From NCBI RefSeq assembly GCF_030506305.1, contig NZ_CP119421.1, forward strand, positions 3,922,501 to 3,986,500: a DNA stretch of 64,000 nucleotides. Reading direction: 5' to 3'. A model generated the notes under the pieces. It was not told the DNA's origin, did no database searches, and saw only the letters and a list, made by a program, of their open reading frames with translations. The stretch is from Porifericola rhodea. GTDB lineage: Bacteria; Bacteroidota; Bacteroidia; Cytophagales; Cyclobacteriaceae. Position 1 is the stretch's first letter. Every line of letters starts with the position of its first letter. Below, piece after piece: positions 15,885 through 24,459 of the stretch. The translations under genes were made by a program, and so were the position numbers.

Positions 15885-18284
15885 TTATTCGTACCGAAGC
15901 GAGTTTGCCGGGTTGGCCAGTGCCGCCTTAATCGTTTGGTAGCTGATCGTGATTAGACTGACAAGAATGACTGATAAAGCTGAAAGCAAGAGCTGCTCCA
16001 GAGTAAGGTCTATATGGTAGGCAAACTCATTGAGCCAATTTTTATTTAGCCACCAGCCAATAGGTGTAGTGATAAAAAATGCAATACTAATCAGCAGCAT
16101 AAACTTCCGGGAAATTAACCACACAATTTGCCAAACCTCTGCACCCAACACTTTGCGTACACCAACTTCTTTGGTGCGTTGCTCTACAGAAAAGTTAGTC
16201 AGCCCAAAGAGCCCCATGCAGGCAATAAGTATAGCAAAAAAAGTAGCCACACTAATCAATTCTCCTGATTTGGTTTCGGAAAGATATAACTCTTCAAACT
16301 TATCATCCAGAAAATTATACTCCAGAGGGTTTTCCGGGTCAAATTCCTGAGTAAGCTTGTCAATAGCGCTTAAGATAGCCTGTACATCCTCTGTACCTAT
16401 CTTAAGGGTATAATAGTCTATCGGGTAAAAAGGGTTAAGACGATAGGTGATAAGGGTAGGCGCAATTTGGTGGTGCACTTTCTCAAAATGTACATCTTGT
16501 ATGACCCCTATAACTTCCATTTCAAAGGGTATACTTACTTTATTCTGATTAAAGTGCGTAAGCTTAATTCTTTTACCAATTGGGTCAGTCAGGTCCAGGG
16601 CTTTTACGGCCGTCTGGTTCAAAATTACTTTTGCTGAATCTGCCGGGCTATTGATAAAATTTCTCCCCTCCAGAAGTTGTATGCCAAAAGTGGGCAGAAA
16701 ATCTTCGTCTCCGGCCAGGTATAGAAAGTCTACATTCTGATGATCAGTCTCAATACCTGCACGAGAGATACCCTTCCAGTCACCGGGTATTCTAGAAACG
16801 GCGCTTACTTTTTGTACTTGGGGGATAGATTCAAACTCTGACTTAACGGCCTCGTACCTGCTTCTTAATACGCCGCTATTAATATCAACTGCTAATAGCT
16901 GTTCACGCTCATAGCCCAGGTCTGCATTTCGTATATAGTCCATCTGCTGATAATTTACTATGGTGAGGGAAATCATCAATATGGCGAACGAAAACTGCCC
17001 TACTACCAGCATTTGCCGTAGCCAGCTGTTCTGCTGAAGTGACCATTGCTGCTTAAGAATAAGAGAAGGGTGAATACCCGACAGATAAAAAGCAGGGTAA
17101 GCTCCTGCCAACAGCCCCGAAATTAGCGCTACCACCAAAAGCACAGCTAGTATAGGACCATCTAAAAGATCTAGCTTCAAAGCTTTGTATGCCAGGTCAT
17201 TAAACGCGGGTAGCAAAAGCTGAACAATGGTTATAGCCAGTATCATAGTGAGAAGAACCAGTAGCAAAGACTCACAGATAAACTGATACATAAGTTGCTT
17301 TCGGCTTGCCCCCACAGCTTTTCTGAGGCCTACTTCTTTTACCCGTTTCATAGCTCGGGCAGTAGATAAGTTAATATAATTTACAAATGCTACCAGTAAA
17401 ATAAGCAGTCCTATTCCCGCGAAAATATAGATATAGTTCATACTTCCGGGAATAATGTAGTCATTGTCCAGATGGTGAGAGTGAAAATGAATATCTGTCA
17501 ACGCCTGTAAATGATAGCTGTTACGGTGGTACATCTCATCGCGGTTACGATTGGCAATTTCGGTCAGGCCCCGGGCAATTCTACTGGTATCAGCCTGTTC
17601 ATCCAGTAGGAGGTAGGTAGCAAATTCATGTGAGTACCAATCGTTTTCTGTCAATGCTTGTATGTACTCATAAGACAGCATGCTGCTGAAAGGGATCAAT
17701 AAGCCGGGACGCATATGAGAGTTAGCAGGAAAATCCTCTATAACTGCTGTAACCTTTAGTTCTGAACCGAAGCGGTTATTGTACATACTTTTACCCAGTG
17801 GAGATTCGTTTCCAAAATATTTATGAGCCAGAGTCTTAGTAAGTACAATAGAGTAGGGGTTGGATAAAGCATTGGTGGCATCACCTTCAATAAAGCTACA
17901 GTCAAAAATTCGGAAGAAACTCTCGTCGGAGGTATAAAGAATTTCATAATCACGAAAATCATTATAGCCTAAAGTAAAACGGCCAAATACATTCAGTCGC
18001 ACAGCTTCTTTTACCGCAGCAAAATTTTCTATAGCAGCCGGAGCTATCCGCGTAGCGGCTTTGGCATTGTGCCTTTCACCCTTATCGTCTATTACATGCT
18101 CTGTTAAGCGGTAAATATGTGCTGCCTGCTTGTGAAAGCGATCATAACTTAGCTCATCAGCTACGTAGAGAGCAATAAATATGAAGGCAACAAATCCTAA
18201 GGTAAAGCCCAAAAGATTGACGAAAGAAAATACTTTGTTCTTAATCAGATTACGGTAGGCTATTATAAAGTAGTTTTTAATCAT
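15885..18284 (-). CDS. FtsX/MacB-type ABC transporter permease, paralogue
   Basis: A 799-residue paralogue of the next permease, with the same plan: MIKNYFIIAYRNLIKNKVFS at the N-terminus, TM1, MacB core, FtsX block, central TM (WLRQMLVVGQFSFAILMISL), second core, second FtsX block, and the end ANPANSLRYE. It is first in the permease operon and divergent from the sigma-54 type response regulator gene across a 202-base region that holds a 10-bp inverted repeat and a 16-bp palindrome. The duplication of two non-identical permeases without an ATPase suggests that they share an ATPase encoded elsewhere. The transported or worked-on substrate cannot be told from sequence. Confidence 0.88.
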   Translation of the reverse strand: MIKNYFIIAYRNLIKNKVFSFVNLLGFTLGFVAFIFIALYVADELSYDRFHKQAAHIYRLTEHVIDDKGERHNAKAATRIAPAAIENFAAVKEAVRLNVFGRFTLGYNDFRDYEILYTSDESFFRIFDCSFIEGDATNALSNPYSIVLTKTLAHKYFGNESPLGKSMYNNRFGSELKVTAVIEDFPANSHMRPGLLIPFSSMLSYEYIQALTENDWYSHEFATYLLLDEQADTSRIARGLTEIANRNRDEMYHRNSYHLQALTDIHFHSHHLDNDYIIPGSMNYIYIFAGIGLLILLVAFVNYINLSTARAMKRVKEVGLRKAVGASRKQLMYQFICESLLLVLLTMILAITIVQLLLPAFNDLAYKALKLDLLDGPILAVLLVVALISGLLAGAYPAFYLSGIHPSLILKQQWSLQQNSWLRQMLVVGQFSFAILMISLTIVNYQQMDYIRNADLGYEREQLLAVDINSGVLRSRYEAVKSEFESIPQVQKVSAVSRIPGDWKGISRAGIETDHQNVDFLYLAGDEDFLPTFGIQLLEGRNFINSPADSAKVILNQTAVKALDLTDPIGKRIKLTHFNQNKVSIPFEMEVIGVIQDVHFEKVHHQIAPTLITYRLNPFYPIDYYTLKIGTEDVQAILSAIDKLTQEFDPENPLEYNFLDDKFEELYLSETKSGELISVATFFAILIACMGLFGLTNFSVEQRTKEVGVRKVLGAEVWQIVWLISRKFMLLISIAFFITTPIGWWLNKNWLNEFAYHIDLTLEQLLLSALSVILVSLITISYQTIKAALANPANSLRYE

Positions 18285-18300
18285 GAATGTATTACGCTTA

Positions 18301-18341
18301 TATACTCATGTCTTTATTGGAAAAACTATGCCATGAGTATA
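18301..18341. promoter_or_regulatory. Inverted repeat TATACTCATG-N21-CATGAGTATA, candidate regulator site
   Basis: Perfect 10-bp arms (18301-18310 and 18332-18341) lie in the divergent region between the permease operon and the NtrC-type regulator. The arm-to-arm period of 31 bases is about three helical turns, as expected for two dimers or one tetramer bound on one face. A related repeat occurs at 55289-55321. Confidence 0.5.
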
Positions 18342-18354
18342 ATCAATTGATTAT
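18339..18354. promoter_or_regulatory. 16-bp perfect palindrome ATAATCAATTGATTAT
   Basis: A fully symmetric 16-mer that partly overlaps the right arm of the 18301-18341 repeat, in the same divergent intergenic region. It is a plausible dimer-binding site, but the factor is unknown. Confidence 0.4.
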
Positions 18355-18486
18355 CAGTGTATTTGATGTAAAACACCTGCCAAAGTGTATCATTGTCTTA
18401 CAACTACATGTGCCAAAATGAAACAGTTGATTTGCGAATATGACGCGGAGAAAGCAAATTAGCCACTAAGGCTTTTCCTTTGTAAC

Positions 18487-19866
18487 ATGGATAAAAGAGA
18501 CGGAAAGATACTGATTATAGATGATGATCAGGCGGTGCTGTATACTGCCAGATTAATACTTAAACAGTTGTTTACGCAGATAAAAGCTGCCGCGCACCCG
18601 TCTGAAGTGATGAGTTTGCTTGAGGTAGAGCATTACGATGTGATATTGCTGGATATGAACTTTGCCCAGGGCAAAACCAGTGGTCAGGAAGGGCTTTTTT
18701 GGATTGAAGAAATTTTAAAAGTAGACAGAGAAGCGCAAATCATCGTCACTACCGCCTATGGCGATATAGACCTGGCAGTAAATGCTATGAAAATTGGAGC
18801 GGTAGACTTTTTAACCAAACCCTGGGAAAAGGAGCGCCTTAGCACAACTATACTTTCACATTTTCAGCGGCACCGCTCTCAAAAAGAGCTTTACCAACTT
18901 AAAGGTCGCGAAGCTGCGCTAAGTCAGGACCTGGAAAGTCCATTTAGCGAGATAGTCAGTCAGTCTGATGCTATGCGGACTGTTTTTGACACCGTGCGAA
19001 AGGTATCTGCAACAGATGCCAATGTGCTCATTCTGGGAGAGAACGGTACAGGCAAAGAGCTGGTAGCAAGAGCGATTCATCGTGCATCGCTAAGAGCAGG
19101 GCAGGCGTTTATAAAAGTAGATCTGGGTGCAGTAACGGAAACTCTGTTTGAGTCAGAGCTCTTTGGGCATGCCAGAGGAGCATTTACAGGTGCAGTAGAG
19201 GAGCGGGCAGGCAGGTTTGAAATTGCTTCTTCGGGTACGCTTTTTCTGGATGAAATCGGAAATCTCACCCTTCCACTTCAGGCAAAGCTACTTACGGCAC
19301 TGCAAAGTAAGCAAATTGTAAGGGTAGGTACGAATAAACCTATACAAACCGATGTACGCTTGATCTGTGCTACCAATATGCCTCTTTATGAACTAGCGAA
19401 CCAGGAAAGACCTGGCTTCCGACAGGATTTACTATACAGAATTAATACTGTAGAAATACACTTGCCTCCGCTTAGGCACCGCCCCGAAGATATTGAAGTT
19501 TTGCTTCTTCATTTTATTCGTTTTTTTGCTAAAAAATACCAAAAGGGAGAGTTAAGCATAAACGCACGTACACTAAAGCAATTAAGGCATTACCAATGGC
19601 CGGGCAATGTACGTGAGCTTCAGCATGCCGTGGAGCGTGCAGTAATCTTGAGTGACTCTAGCAGCCTGGAGACAGAAAACTTTTTGATGCCCAAAAGTCA
19701 GGCAAATACGACCAAAGTTGAAACTACCCTAAATCTGGAGCAGATAGAGAAACAAACGATAGCGGATGCTATTCAAAAATATAAAGGCAATTTAAGCCAT
19801 GCTTCTAAAGCTTTGGGTATGGGAAGAAGCACACTTTATCGTAAGATGAAAAAGTACGATCTTTAA
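18487..19866 (+). CDS. NtrC-family sigma-54-dependent response regulator
   Basis: A 459-residue enhancer-binding protein. The receiver domain spans about 7-125 with acidic pocket D12-D14, phosphoacceptor Asp56 in LLDMN and the conserved Lys in FLTKPW. The AAA+ domain spans about 155-390, with Walker A GENGTGKE at 185-192, the sigma-54-contacting GAFTGA loop at 231-236, a Walker B region with FLDEIGN, and an arginine-finger region. A Fis-type helix-turn-helix is at the end (about 420-459, [20 protein letters not shown]). All motifs needed to activate sigma-54 RNA polymerase are present. It is followed 51 bases later by its histidine kinase, and is divergent from two FtsX/MacB permeases that are its likely targets. 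Confidence 0.94.
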   Translation: MDKRDGKILIIDDDQAVLYTARLILKQLFTQIKAAAHPSEVMSLLEVEHYDVILLDMNFAQGKTSGQEGLFWIEEILKVDREAQIIVTTAYGDIDLAVNAMKIGAVDFLTKPWEKERLSTTILSHFQRHRSQKELYQLKGREAALSQDLESPFSEIVSQSDAMRTVFDTVRKVSATDANVLILGENGTGKELVARAIHRASLRAGQAFIKVDLGAVTETLFESELFGHARGAFTGAVEERAGRFEIASSGTLFLDEIGNLTLPLQAKLLTALQSKQIVRVGTNKPIQTDVRLICATNMPLYELANQERPGFRQDLLYRINTVEIHLPPLRHRPEDIEVLLLHFIRFFAKKYQKGELSINARTLKQLRHYQWPGNVRELQHAVERAVILSDSSSLETENFLMPKSQANTTKVETTLNLEQIEKQTIADAIQKYKGNLSHASKALGMGRSTLYRKMKKYDL

Positions 19867-19917
19867 ATATCCAAACCCAACAGCTTGCGCTAACTCAATA
19901 TAGCCAGCACACCGCTT

Positions 19918-21273
19918 ATGCGATATACCATTTTCAGAACCCAGATACTGCTTCGGCTGCTGTTTCTTAACTTAATAGGTTTCGGTATTTTTTATGTGCT
20001 AACTCAGACGCATTTCTGGCTGGTTTCACTCTGGCTAACCTTGCTTTTTGTCGCTTTATTTACAGAGCTTATACGCTACATAGAGCGTACACACCGCGAA
20101 ATGGAAAATCTGGTGATTGCTGTACAACAGGGGGAATTTTCTAATACTTACTACCAGCAGCCAGCCATGAAAGGGCATATGCTCAGCGAAGTTTTCAATC
20201 AACTGGTCAGTACTTTTAAAAAGCTAAGGCAAGAGAAAGAGGTCAATCATTTATATCTACAAAATGTAGTAGCTCAGATTCCAATTGCTATAATTTGTCT
20301 GGATGCAGAGGGTAATATACAACTAATCAATCAGGCGGCTAAACAACTTTTTAAAAAGCCAGCCATCAGGCAGTTGCAAGACTTTCAGGAAATAGACAGC
20401 GAACTTTATCATACAATTGAAAGTCTGGAAGCCGGAGAAAAAACTATGTTAAAGCTCATAGTTAGGCAGCAACTGCTACAGTTGTCAGTACAGGCTACTG
20501 CATTTAAAATGAATGATCAGTATTATAAACTCCTTTCTATGCAGGATTTTCGCTCAGAGTTAGAAGAGCAGGAAGTAGATTCTTGGCAAAAGCTGATCAG
20601 AGTACTTACCCACGAAATCATGAATTCTGTGATTCCGATTTCCAATCTGACGAGTATGGTCAATCAGATGCTGATTCAAACCCAAGATGATGGCAGGGTA
20701 CAGCTCAATACGCTGGATTCAGAAGAACTAAACGATTTACATGGAAGCCTGATTACTATTGAAGAGCGTACGCTTGGCCTTATAAACTTTGTTAAAGCTT
20801 ACAAAAGCCTCACCCAAATCGCTCAGCCACAGTTTCGTGCTGTTGAGGTGCGGGAGCTATTTAGCAGGTTGCATGCTCTTATGAAGCCACGCTTACAGGA
20901 GAAGAATATAGAGTGGCATGAGCATATCAGAGCAGACAGTCTGCAAATTAAAGCTGATTTTGAGCTGGTTGAGCAGATTTTGATCAACCTTGTGAATAAT
21001 GCCATAGATGCTTCACAGCATAGGCCACAACCCAAAATAAGTCTCCAGGCGTTTATTGATGACAAAAATCAGACTGTACTTCAGTTAAAAGACAATGGCA
21101 ATGGAATTGAAGAAGAAATACTAGAGCATATTTTTGTGCCTTTTTTTACTACTAAAAGCGAAGGCTCAGGCATAGGCTTAAGCCTTTCCCGACAAATAAT
21201 GCGCTTGCACAAAGGCAATATCAGTGTGCAATCTGTAAAAGGAGAAGGTAGTACATTTAGTCTTATCTTTTAG
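19918..21273 (+). CDS. Membrane sensor histidine kinase, partner of the NtrC-type regulator
   Basis: A 451-residue kinase. Two closely spaced membrane helices (about 13-30 and 34-52) leave almost no periplasmic loop, so the sensed signal is probably in the membrane or cytoplasm. A HAMP-like segment and a PAS-like domain (about 115-215) follow, then the dimerisation domain with THEIMNSV (phospho-His232) and the HATPase_c domain with N box LVNNAIDAS, G1 DNGNGIEE and G2 SGIGLSLS. This architecture is that of the kinases paired with NtrC-type regulators next to FtsX/MacB permeases in Bacteroidota. The start ATG at 19918 lies 51 bases after the regulator stop, so the genes are co-transcribed. Confidence 0.92.
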   Translation: MRYTIFRTQILLRLLFLNLIGFGIFYVLTQTHFWLVSLWLTLLFVALFTELIRYIERTHREMENLVIAVQQGEFSNTYYQQPAMKGHMLSEVFNQLVSTFKKLRQEKEVNHLYLQNVVAQIPIAIICLDAEGNIQLINQAAKQLFKKPAIRQLQDFQEIDSELYHTIESLEAGEKTMLKLIVRQQLLQLSVQATAFKMNDQYYKLLSMQDFRSELEEQEVDSWQKLIRVLTHEIMNSVIPISNLTSMVNQMLIQTQDDGRVQLNTLDSEELNDLHGSLITIEERTLGLINFVKAYKSLTQIAQPQFRAVEVRELFSRLHALMKPRLQEKNIEWHEHIRADSLQIKADFELVEQILINLVNNAIDASQHRPQPKISLQAFIDDKNQTVLQLKDNGNGIEEEILEHIFVPFFTTKSEGSGIGLSLSRQIMRLHKGNISVQSVKGEGSTFSLIF

Positions 21274-21352
21274 ATTTTAATTAGGCTTAAAATAGCTTCA
21301 GTAATAATTATAAATTATACTTATAATTCAATAAGATAATACCCATATTTAG

Positions 21353-21369
21353 CAGTTAATACTTAACTG
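21353..21369. promoter_or_regulatory. Inverted repeat CAGTTAA-TAC-TTAACTG upstream of manganese catalase
   Basis: Perfect 7-bp arms with a 3-base spacer lie in the 221-base region between the kinase stop and the catalase ATG, about 126 bases upstream of the ATG. It could be an operator or a small hairpin. Confidence 0.35.
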
Positions 21370-21494
21370 TTGATAGAAAGTTTGCCACTTTTATTTAGTA
21401 TGCTTATATCATTTTAAAATAATCAGTAGACAATTTAGAGGTTTGTTGATTATTGATACTGTAATCATTTTTTAATATAACTAAACTTATTTTT

Positions 21495-22334
21495 ATGTTT
21501 TATCATGATGGAAAATTACAGTACCCGGTCAAAGTAGAAAAATCAAGTCCGGTTTTTGCAAAAATGCTTCAACAGGCTATTGGTGGAATTGAGGGAGAAA
21601 TACGTGTTTGCCTTCAATACTTATTTCAGGCTTGGAACGCCCGTGGTCCAAAAAAATACAGAGACATGCTGCTGGAAACAGGTACGGAAGAGATGTCGCA
21701 TATAGAAATGCTCTGTACTGCTGTTGCGCTTAACCTTGAAGGTGCAGACTATGCGCTTAAGGAAAAAATTGCTGGAGAAAACCCGGTAGTAGAGGCAGTA
21801 CTTGGAGGAATGAACTCTCGTCATATACTGTCCTCAGGCTTAGGAGCGATGGCTGTAGACAGTACCGGCACACCCTTTAATGGAGGGTATATTGTCGGAA
21901 CTGGTAATATTGCTGCCGATATGCATGCTAATGTAACTGCAGAAGCTGGTGGTAGAGCCCTGGCCACTCGCCTGTATGAATATACTGATGACCCTGGTAT
22001 GAAAGATATGCTTTCGTTTTTAATTGCCAGAGACACCATGCATCAGAACCAGTGGATGGCAGTATTGGAAGAAATGGACGAAGTACATCCAATACCCAAT
22101 AGCTTTCCTCAGGAAAAAGAAGCGAAAGAGTTTAGCTATGCATTTTTATCTACTAAGGTTGGAGCTACGCAAGAGAGCGATCCTAAAACTCGCTGGACTA
22201 CCGGAAAATCAATTGATGGAAAAGGTGAATTTACCTTTAGGGTAGCCGTGCCACATGGAGAAGAGCCAGACTTGGGAATGGCCAAAGTACCTGAAGTACA
22301 TGCTCAGCTACAGCAGATGGGAAAGAAACCATAA
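21495..22334 (+). CDS. Manganese (non-haem) catalase
   Basis: A 279-residue dimanganese catalase that converts hydrogen peroxide to water and oxygen in the cytoplasm. The ferritin-like four-helix bundle supplies the first metal-ligand set, visible as Glu35 (GGIEGEIR) and Glu66 with His69 (GTEEMSHIE). The second set is in the EAGGRALATRLYEY region (near 150) and at the RDTMHQNQW histidine (near 180). The length and the C-terminal HGEEPDLG tail fit the family. It is monocistronic with its own terminator. No OxyR- or PerR-like gene is nearby; an inverted repeat upstream may be a control site. Confidence 0.95.
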   Translation: MFYHDGKLQYPVKVEKSSPVFAKMLQQAIGGIEGEIRVCLQYLFQAWNARGPKKYRDMLLETGTEEMSHIEMLCTAVALNLEGADYALKEKIAGENPVVEAVLGGMNSRHILSSGLGAMAVDSTGTPFNGGYIVGTGNIAADMHANVTAEAGGRALATRLYEYTDDPGMKDMLSFLIARDTMHQNQWMAVLEEMDEVHPIPNSFPQEKEAKEFSYAFLSTKVGATQESDPKTRWTTGKSIDGKGEFTFRVAVPHGEEPDLGMAKVPEVHAQLQQMGKKP

Positions 22335-22348
22335 AAAAGTTTTTGAAG

Positions 22349-22378
22349 GAGCACCTAAAAGTCAGGTGCTCTTTCTTT
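22349..22378 (+). terminator. Rho-independent terminator after manganese catalase
   Basis: GAGCACCT-AAAAGTC-AGGTGCTC followed by TTTCTTT, 14 bases after the catalase stop. The T tract overlaps the last bases of the convergent PorE-like gene. Confidence 0.88.
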
Positions 22379-24317
22379 ATAAGATCTCAAAAGCAATTCT
22401 ACGATTAGCCTGCCGCCCTTCTTCTGTATCATTAGTCTCTACTGGCTTGGATTGTCCGTAGCCGCGGTATTGTAGCCTGTTCTCAGCAATGCCCAGTTTA
22501 ATTAAGTAATCATATACTGCCTTAGCCCTTCTGGAAGAGAGTTCCAGGTTATAGTCTGCGCTTCCCTGATTATCAGTATGGCCATTTATAGTAATTTTTA
22601 TGTCGGGATTTTCGCGTAAAAACTGGGCTACTTTATTTAGCTCTGGCTCAGAGGCAGATTTTATCTCATACTTATCTACATCAAAAAAGATGTTGTTAAG
22701 CACTGTTTCTTTACCTTTTACGATGGGCTGTAAGTAAATATCAATATGTAGGGGTTTATTGATGTCCTGACTATTCTTGTGGCTATAATTAAAAGTCAGG
22801 CTTTCAAAAAGATAACCATCCCTTTCAACATACAGCGCATATTCTGAGCCTTCGGTGAGTACCATCAGGTATTCTCCTAGCTTGGGGTCAGAGTCTACCT
22901 GCGCTATCTTTTGCTGGCTGTTAAGGTCAATAAGCTCCACAGAGGCACCCAACGGTTCTTTGGTGCTAGCATCATATACAATTCCTTCAACATAGCTACT
23001 TTTATTGCTTACTCGTATCTCTTCCGGTATTTCAAAAGTAAATATAAAGCTGCTCACATAGCGATCGCCCTGCCGCTGTTCGTGCGAATAGTAAGCATCT
23101 TTACCATCAGCAGTGATAAACAAGGAAGCCTGATCCTCTTTGGTATTGATAGGGTAACCTAAATTTTTGGGTGTAGTCCATCCAGTGCCTTGCTTTTCTG
23201 CTACGAACAGGTCAAACTCTCCGAAGCCCGGCAATCCATTAGAAGCAAAATATAAAGTTTGTCCGTTGGCATGTATAAATGGAGAAACCTCATCGCGAGC
23301 TGTGTTGATGTCTTTGCCCAGGTTTTCTGCTTTGCTCCATTCTCCCTTTTCATTGCGGTAGCTTACATAAATGTCTCTTCGCCCTATACCCCCTGCACGA
23401 TCAGAAATAAAATAAAGTGTTTTTCCATCAGCCGACAGGCTGGGTTGAGACTCCCAGGACTTGCCATTGACCTGCCCTCCCAGATTTTTAGGGACAGTCC
23501 AGTCCTCACCTATTTTATAGCTGATATAAAGGTCGCAGCTGCCCAGCCCACTTCGCTCTTGGCAAGCAGTAAATATAAGAGTACGACCATCGGCAGAAAT
23601 GGTACAGGTGCCCTCATTGGCCCGGGTGGTAAGGTTAGGAGAAAGTAGCTCTGGTTCAGACCATTCTCCATTCTTAAGCTTTTTACTTACATAAATATCT
23701 TCATCGTACTGAGGAAGGTTGCCTCTACGGCCAGTAAAAATCATCTGCTCCTGGTCTACGGTGAGCACAGGAAAATATTGCAGACCGAGCTGGTTCATGC
23801 CTCCACGAATAGGCTCAGGGTTAAATTTTACAGGCTGGTTAATGTGTCTTTCTGTATAATCAATATTTGCTAAGAGGTACTGAGCATCTTCTTTCATCAA
23901 CTTATGTACATCCTTCATATTCAGCACATGGGTAGCCAGCTTGCGCGACTGTTCATACTCTCCTTCGTTAAAGTATTTTCCAGCTAGAAGTACCTGGGCT
24001 TCAGAAAATTTAGGGTTATTATACTGAGCTTTAACAACTTTCTGTAAATGATACTGCTCTCTTTTATCATCACCTACTGCTTTAAAAATCTTGCTCATGC
24101 GCAGGTGTGCTTCAGCAAAGTCACCATCTTTTTTTATTGCCGCACTTAATAACTCCAGAGCAGGGCCATATTGTCTGCGGATAAAATAATTGGTGGATTC
24201 CACATAATATTTAATTGCTTTTTTTGACTTAGTTGTGTACTGCTCAGTACGTTGAGCCTTTATATCTTGAATAAAACAGCTGGAAATTAATAAAAATAAG
24301 ATGAGAGCTTTTTTCAT
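22377..24317 (-). CDS. PorE-like envelope protein: TPR, beta-propeller, CRD and OmpA domain
   Basis: A 646-residue exported protein with, in order, a signal peptide that may end in a lipobox (LISSC, Cys14), a TPR-rich region (about 35-155), a PD40-type beta-propeller (about 165-430, with repeated SADGKTLYF- and DIYVS-like strands), a carboxypeptidase-regulatory-like beta domain (about 435-520), and a C-terminal OmpA peptidoglycan-binding domain (about 530-646, GHTDNQGSADYN then LSSRRA). This exact order is that of PorE, the T9SS component that links the outer-membrane machine to peptidoglycan. Paralogues with the same layout are common in Cytophagales, so orthology to PorE is only probable. 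It is convergent with manganese catalase and transcribed alone. Confidence 0.75.
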   Translation of the reverse strand: MKKALILFLLISSCFIQDIKAQRTEQYTTKSKKAIKYYVESTNYFIRRQYGPALELLSAAIKKDGDFAEAHLRMSKIFKAVGDDKREQYHLQKVVKAQYNNPKFSEAQVLLAGKYFNEGEYEQSRKLATHVLNMKDVHKLMKEDAQYLLANIDYTERHINQPVKFNPEPIRGGMNQLGLQYFPVLTVDQEQMIFTGRRGNLPQYDEDIYVSKKLKNGEWSEPELLSPNLTTRANEGTCTISADGRTLIFTACQERSGLGSCDLYISYKIGEDWTVPKNLGGQVNGKSWESQPSLSADGKTLYFISDRAGGIGRRDIYVSYRNEKGEWSKAENLGKDINTARDEVSPFIHANGQTLYFASNGLPGFGEFDLFVAEKQGTGWTTPKNLGYPINTKEDQASLFITADGKDAYYSHEQRQGDRYVSSFIFTFEIPEEIRVSNKSSYVEGIVYDASTKEPLGASVELIDLNSQQKIAQVDSDPKLGEYLMVLTEGSEYALYVERDGYLFESLTFNYSHKNSQDINKPLHIDIYLQPIVKGKETVLNNIFFDVDKYEIKSASEPELNKVAQFLRENPDIKITINGHTDNQGSADYNLELSSRRAKAVYDYLIKLGIAENRLQYRGYGQSKPVETNDTEEGRQANRRIAFEIL

Positions 24318-24389
24318 GGTTTGAGCATAAATTGCTTATGGCTTGAACGATTTTGAATGGCAAACAGTGCCAGTACGCTTAGAATTCAC

Positions 24390-24420
24390 TAATTTTAAAG
24401 CTTTTGCAACATTATATTTG
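24390..24420 (+). promoter_or_regulatory. Candidate Bacteroidota sigma-A promoter for the glycosylasparaginase gene
   Basis: TATATTTG at 24413-24420 matches the Bacteroidota -7 consensus TAnnTTTG and lies about 40 bases before the ATG. The -33 region is only T-rich (TTTTAAAG) and lacks a good TTTG. Confidence 0.4.
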
Positions 24421-24459
24421 CATCACACAATCTCAACTTATTCTATATCATAATCTGTC

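Noticed and set aside
18318-18333. TGGCATAGTTTTTCCA as a second sigma-54 promoter on the minus strand
   Set aside because: The -24 half fits, but the -12 half is TTCCA, lacking the essential GC, and it lies within the inverted repeat.
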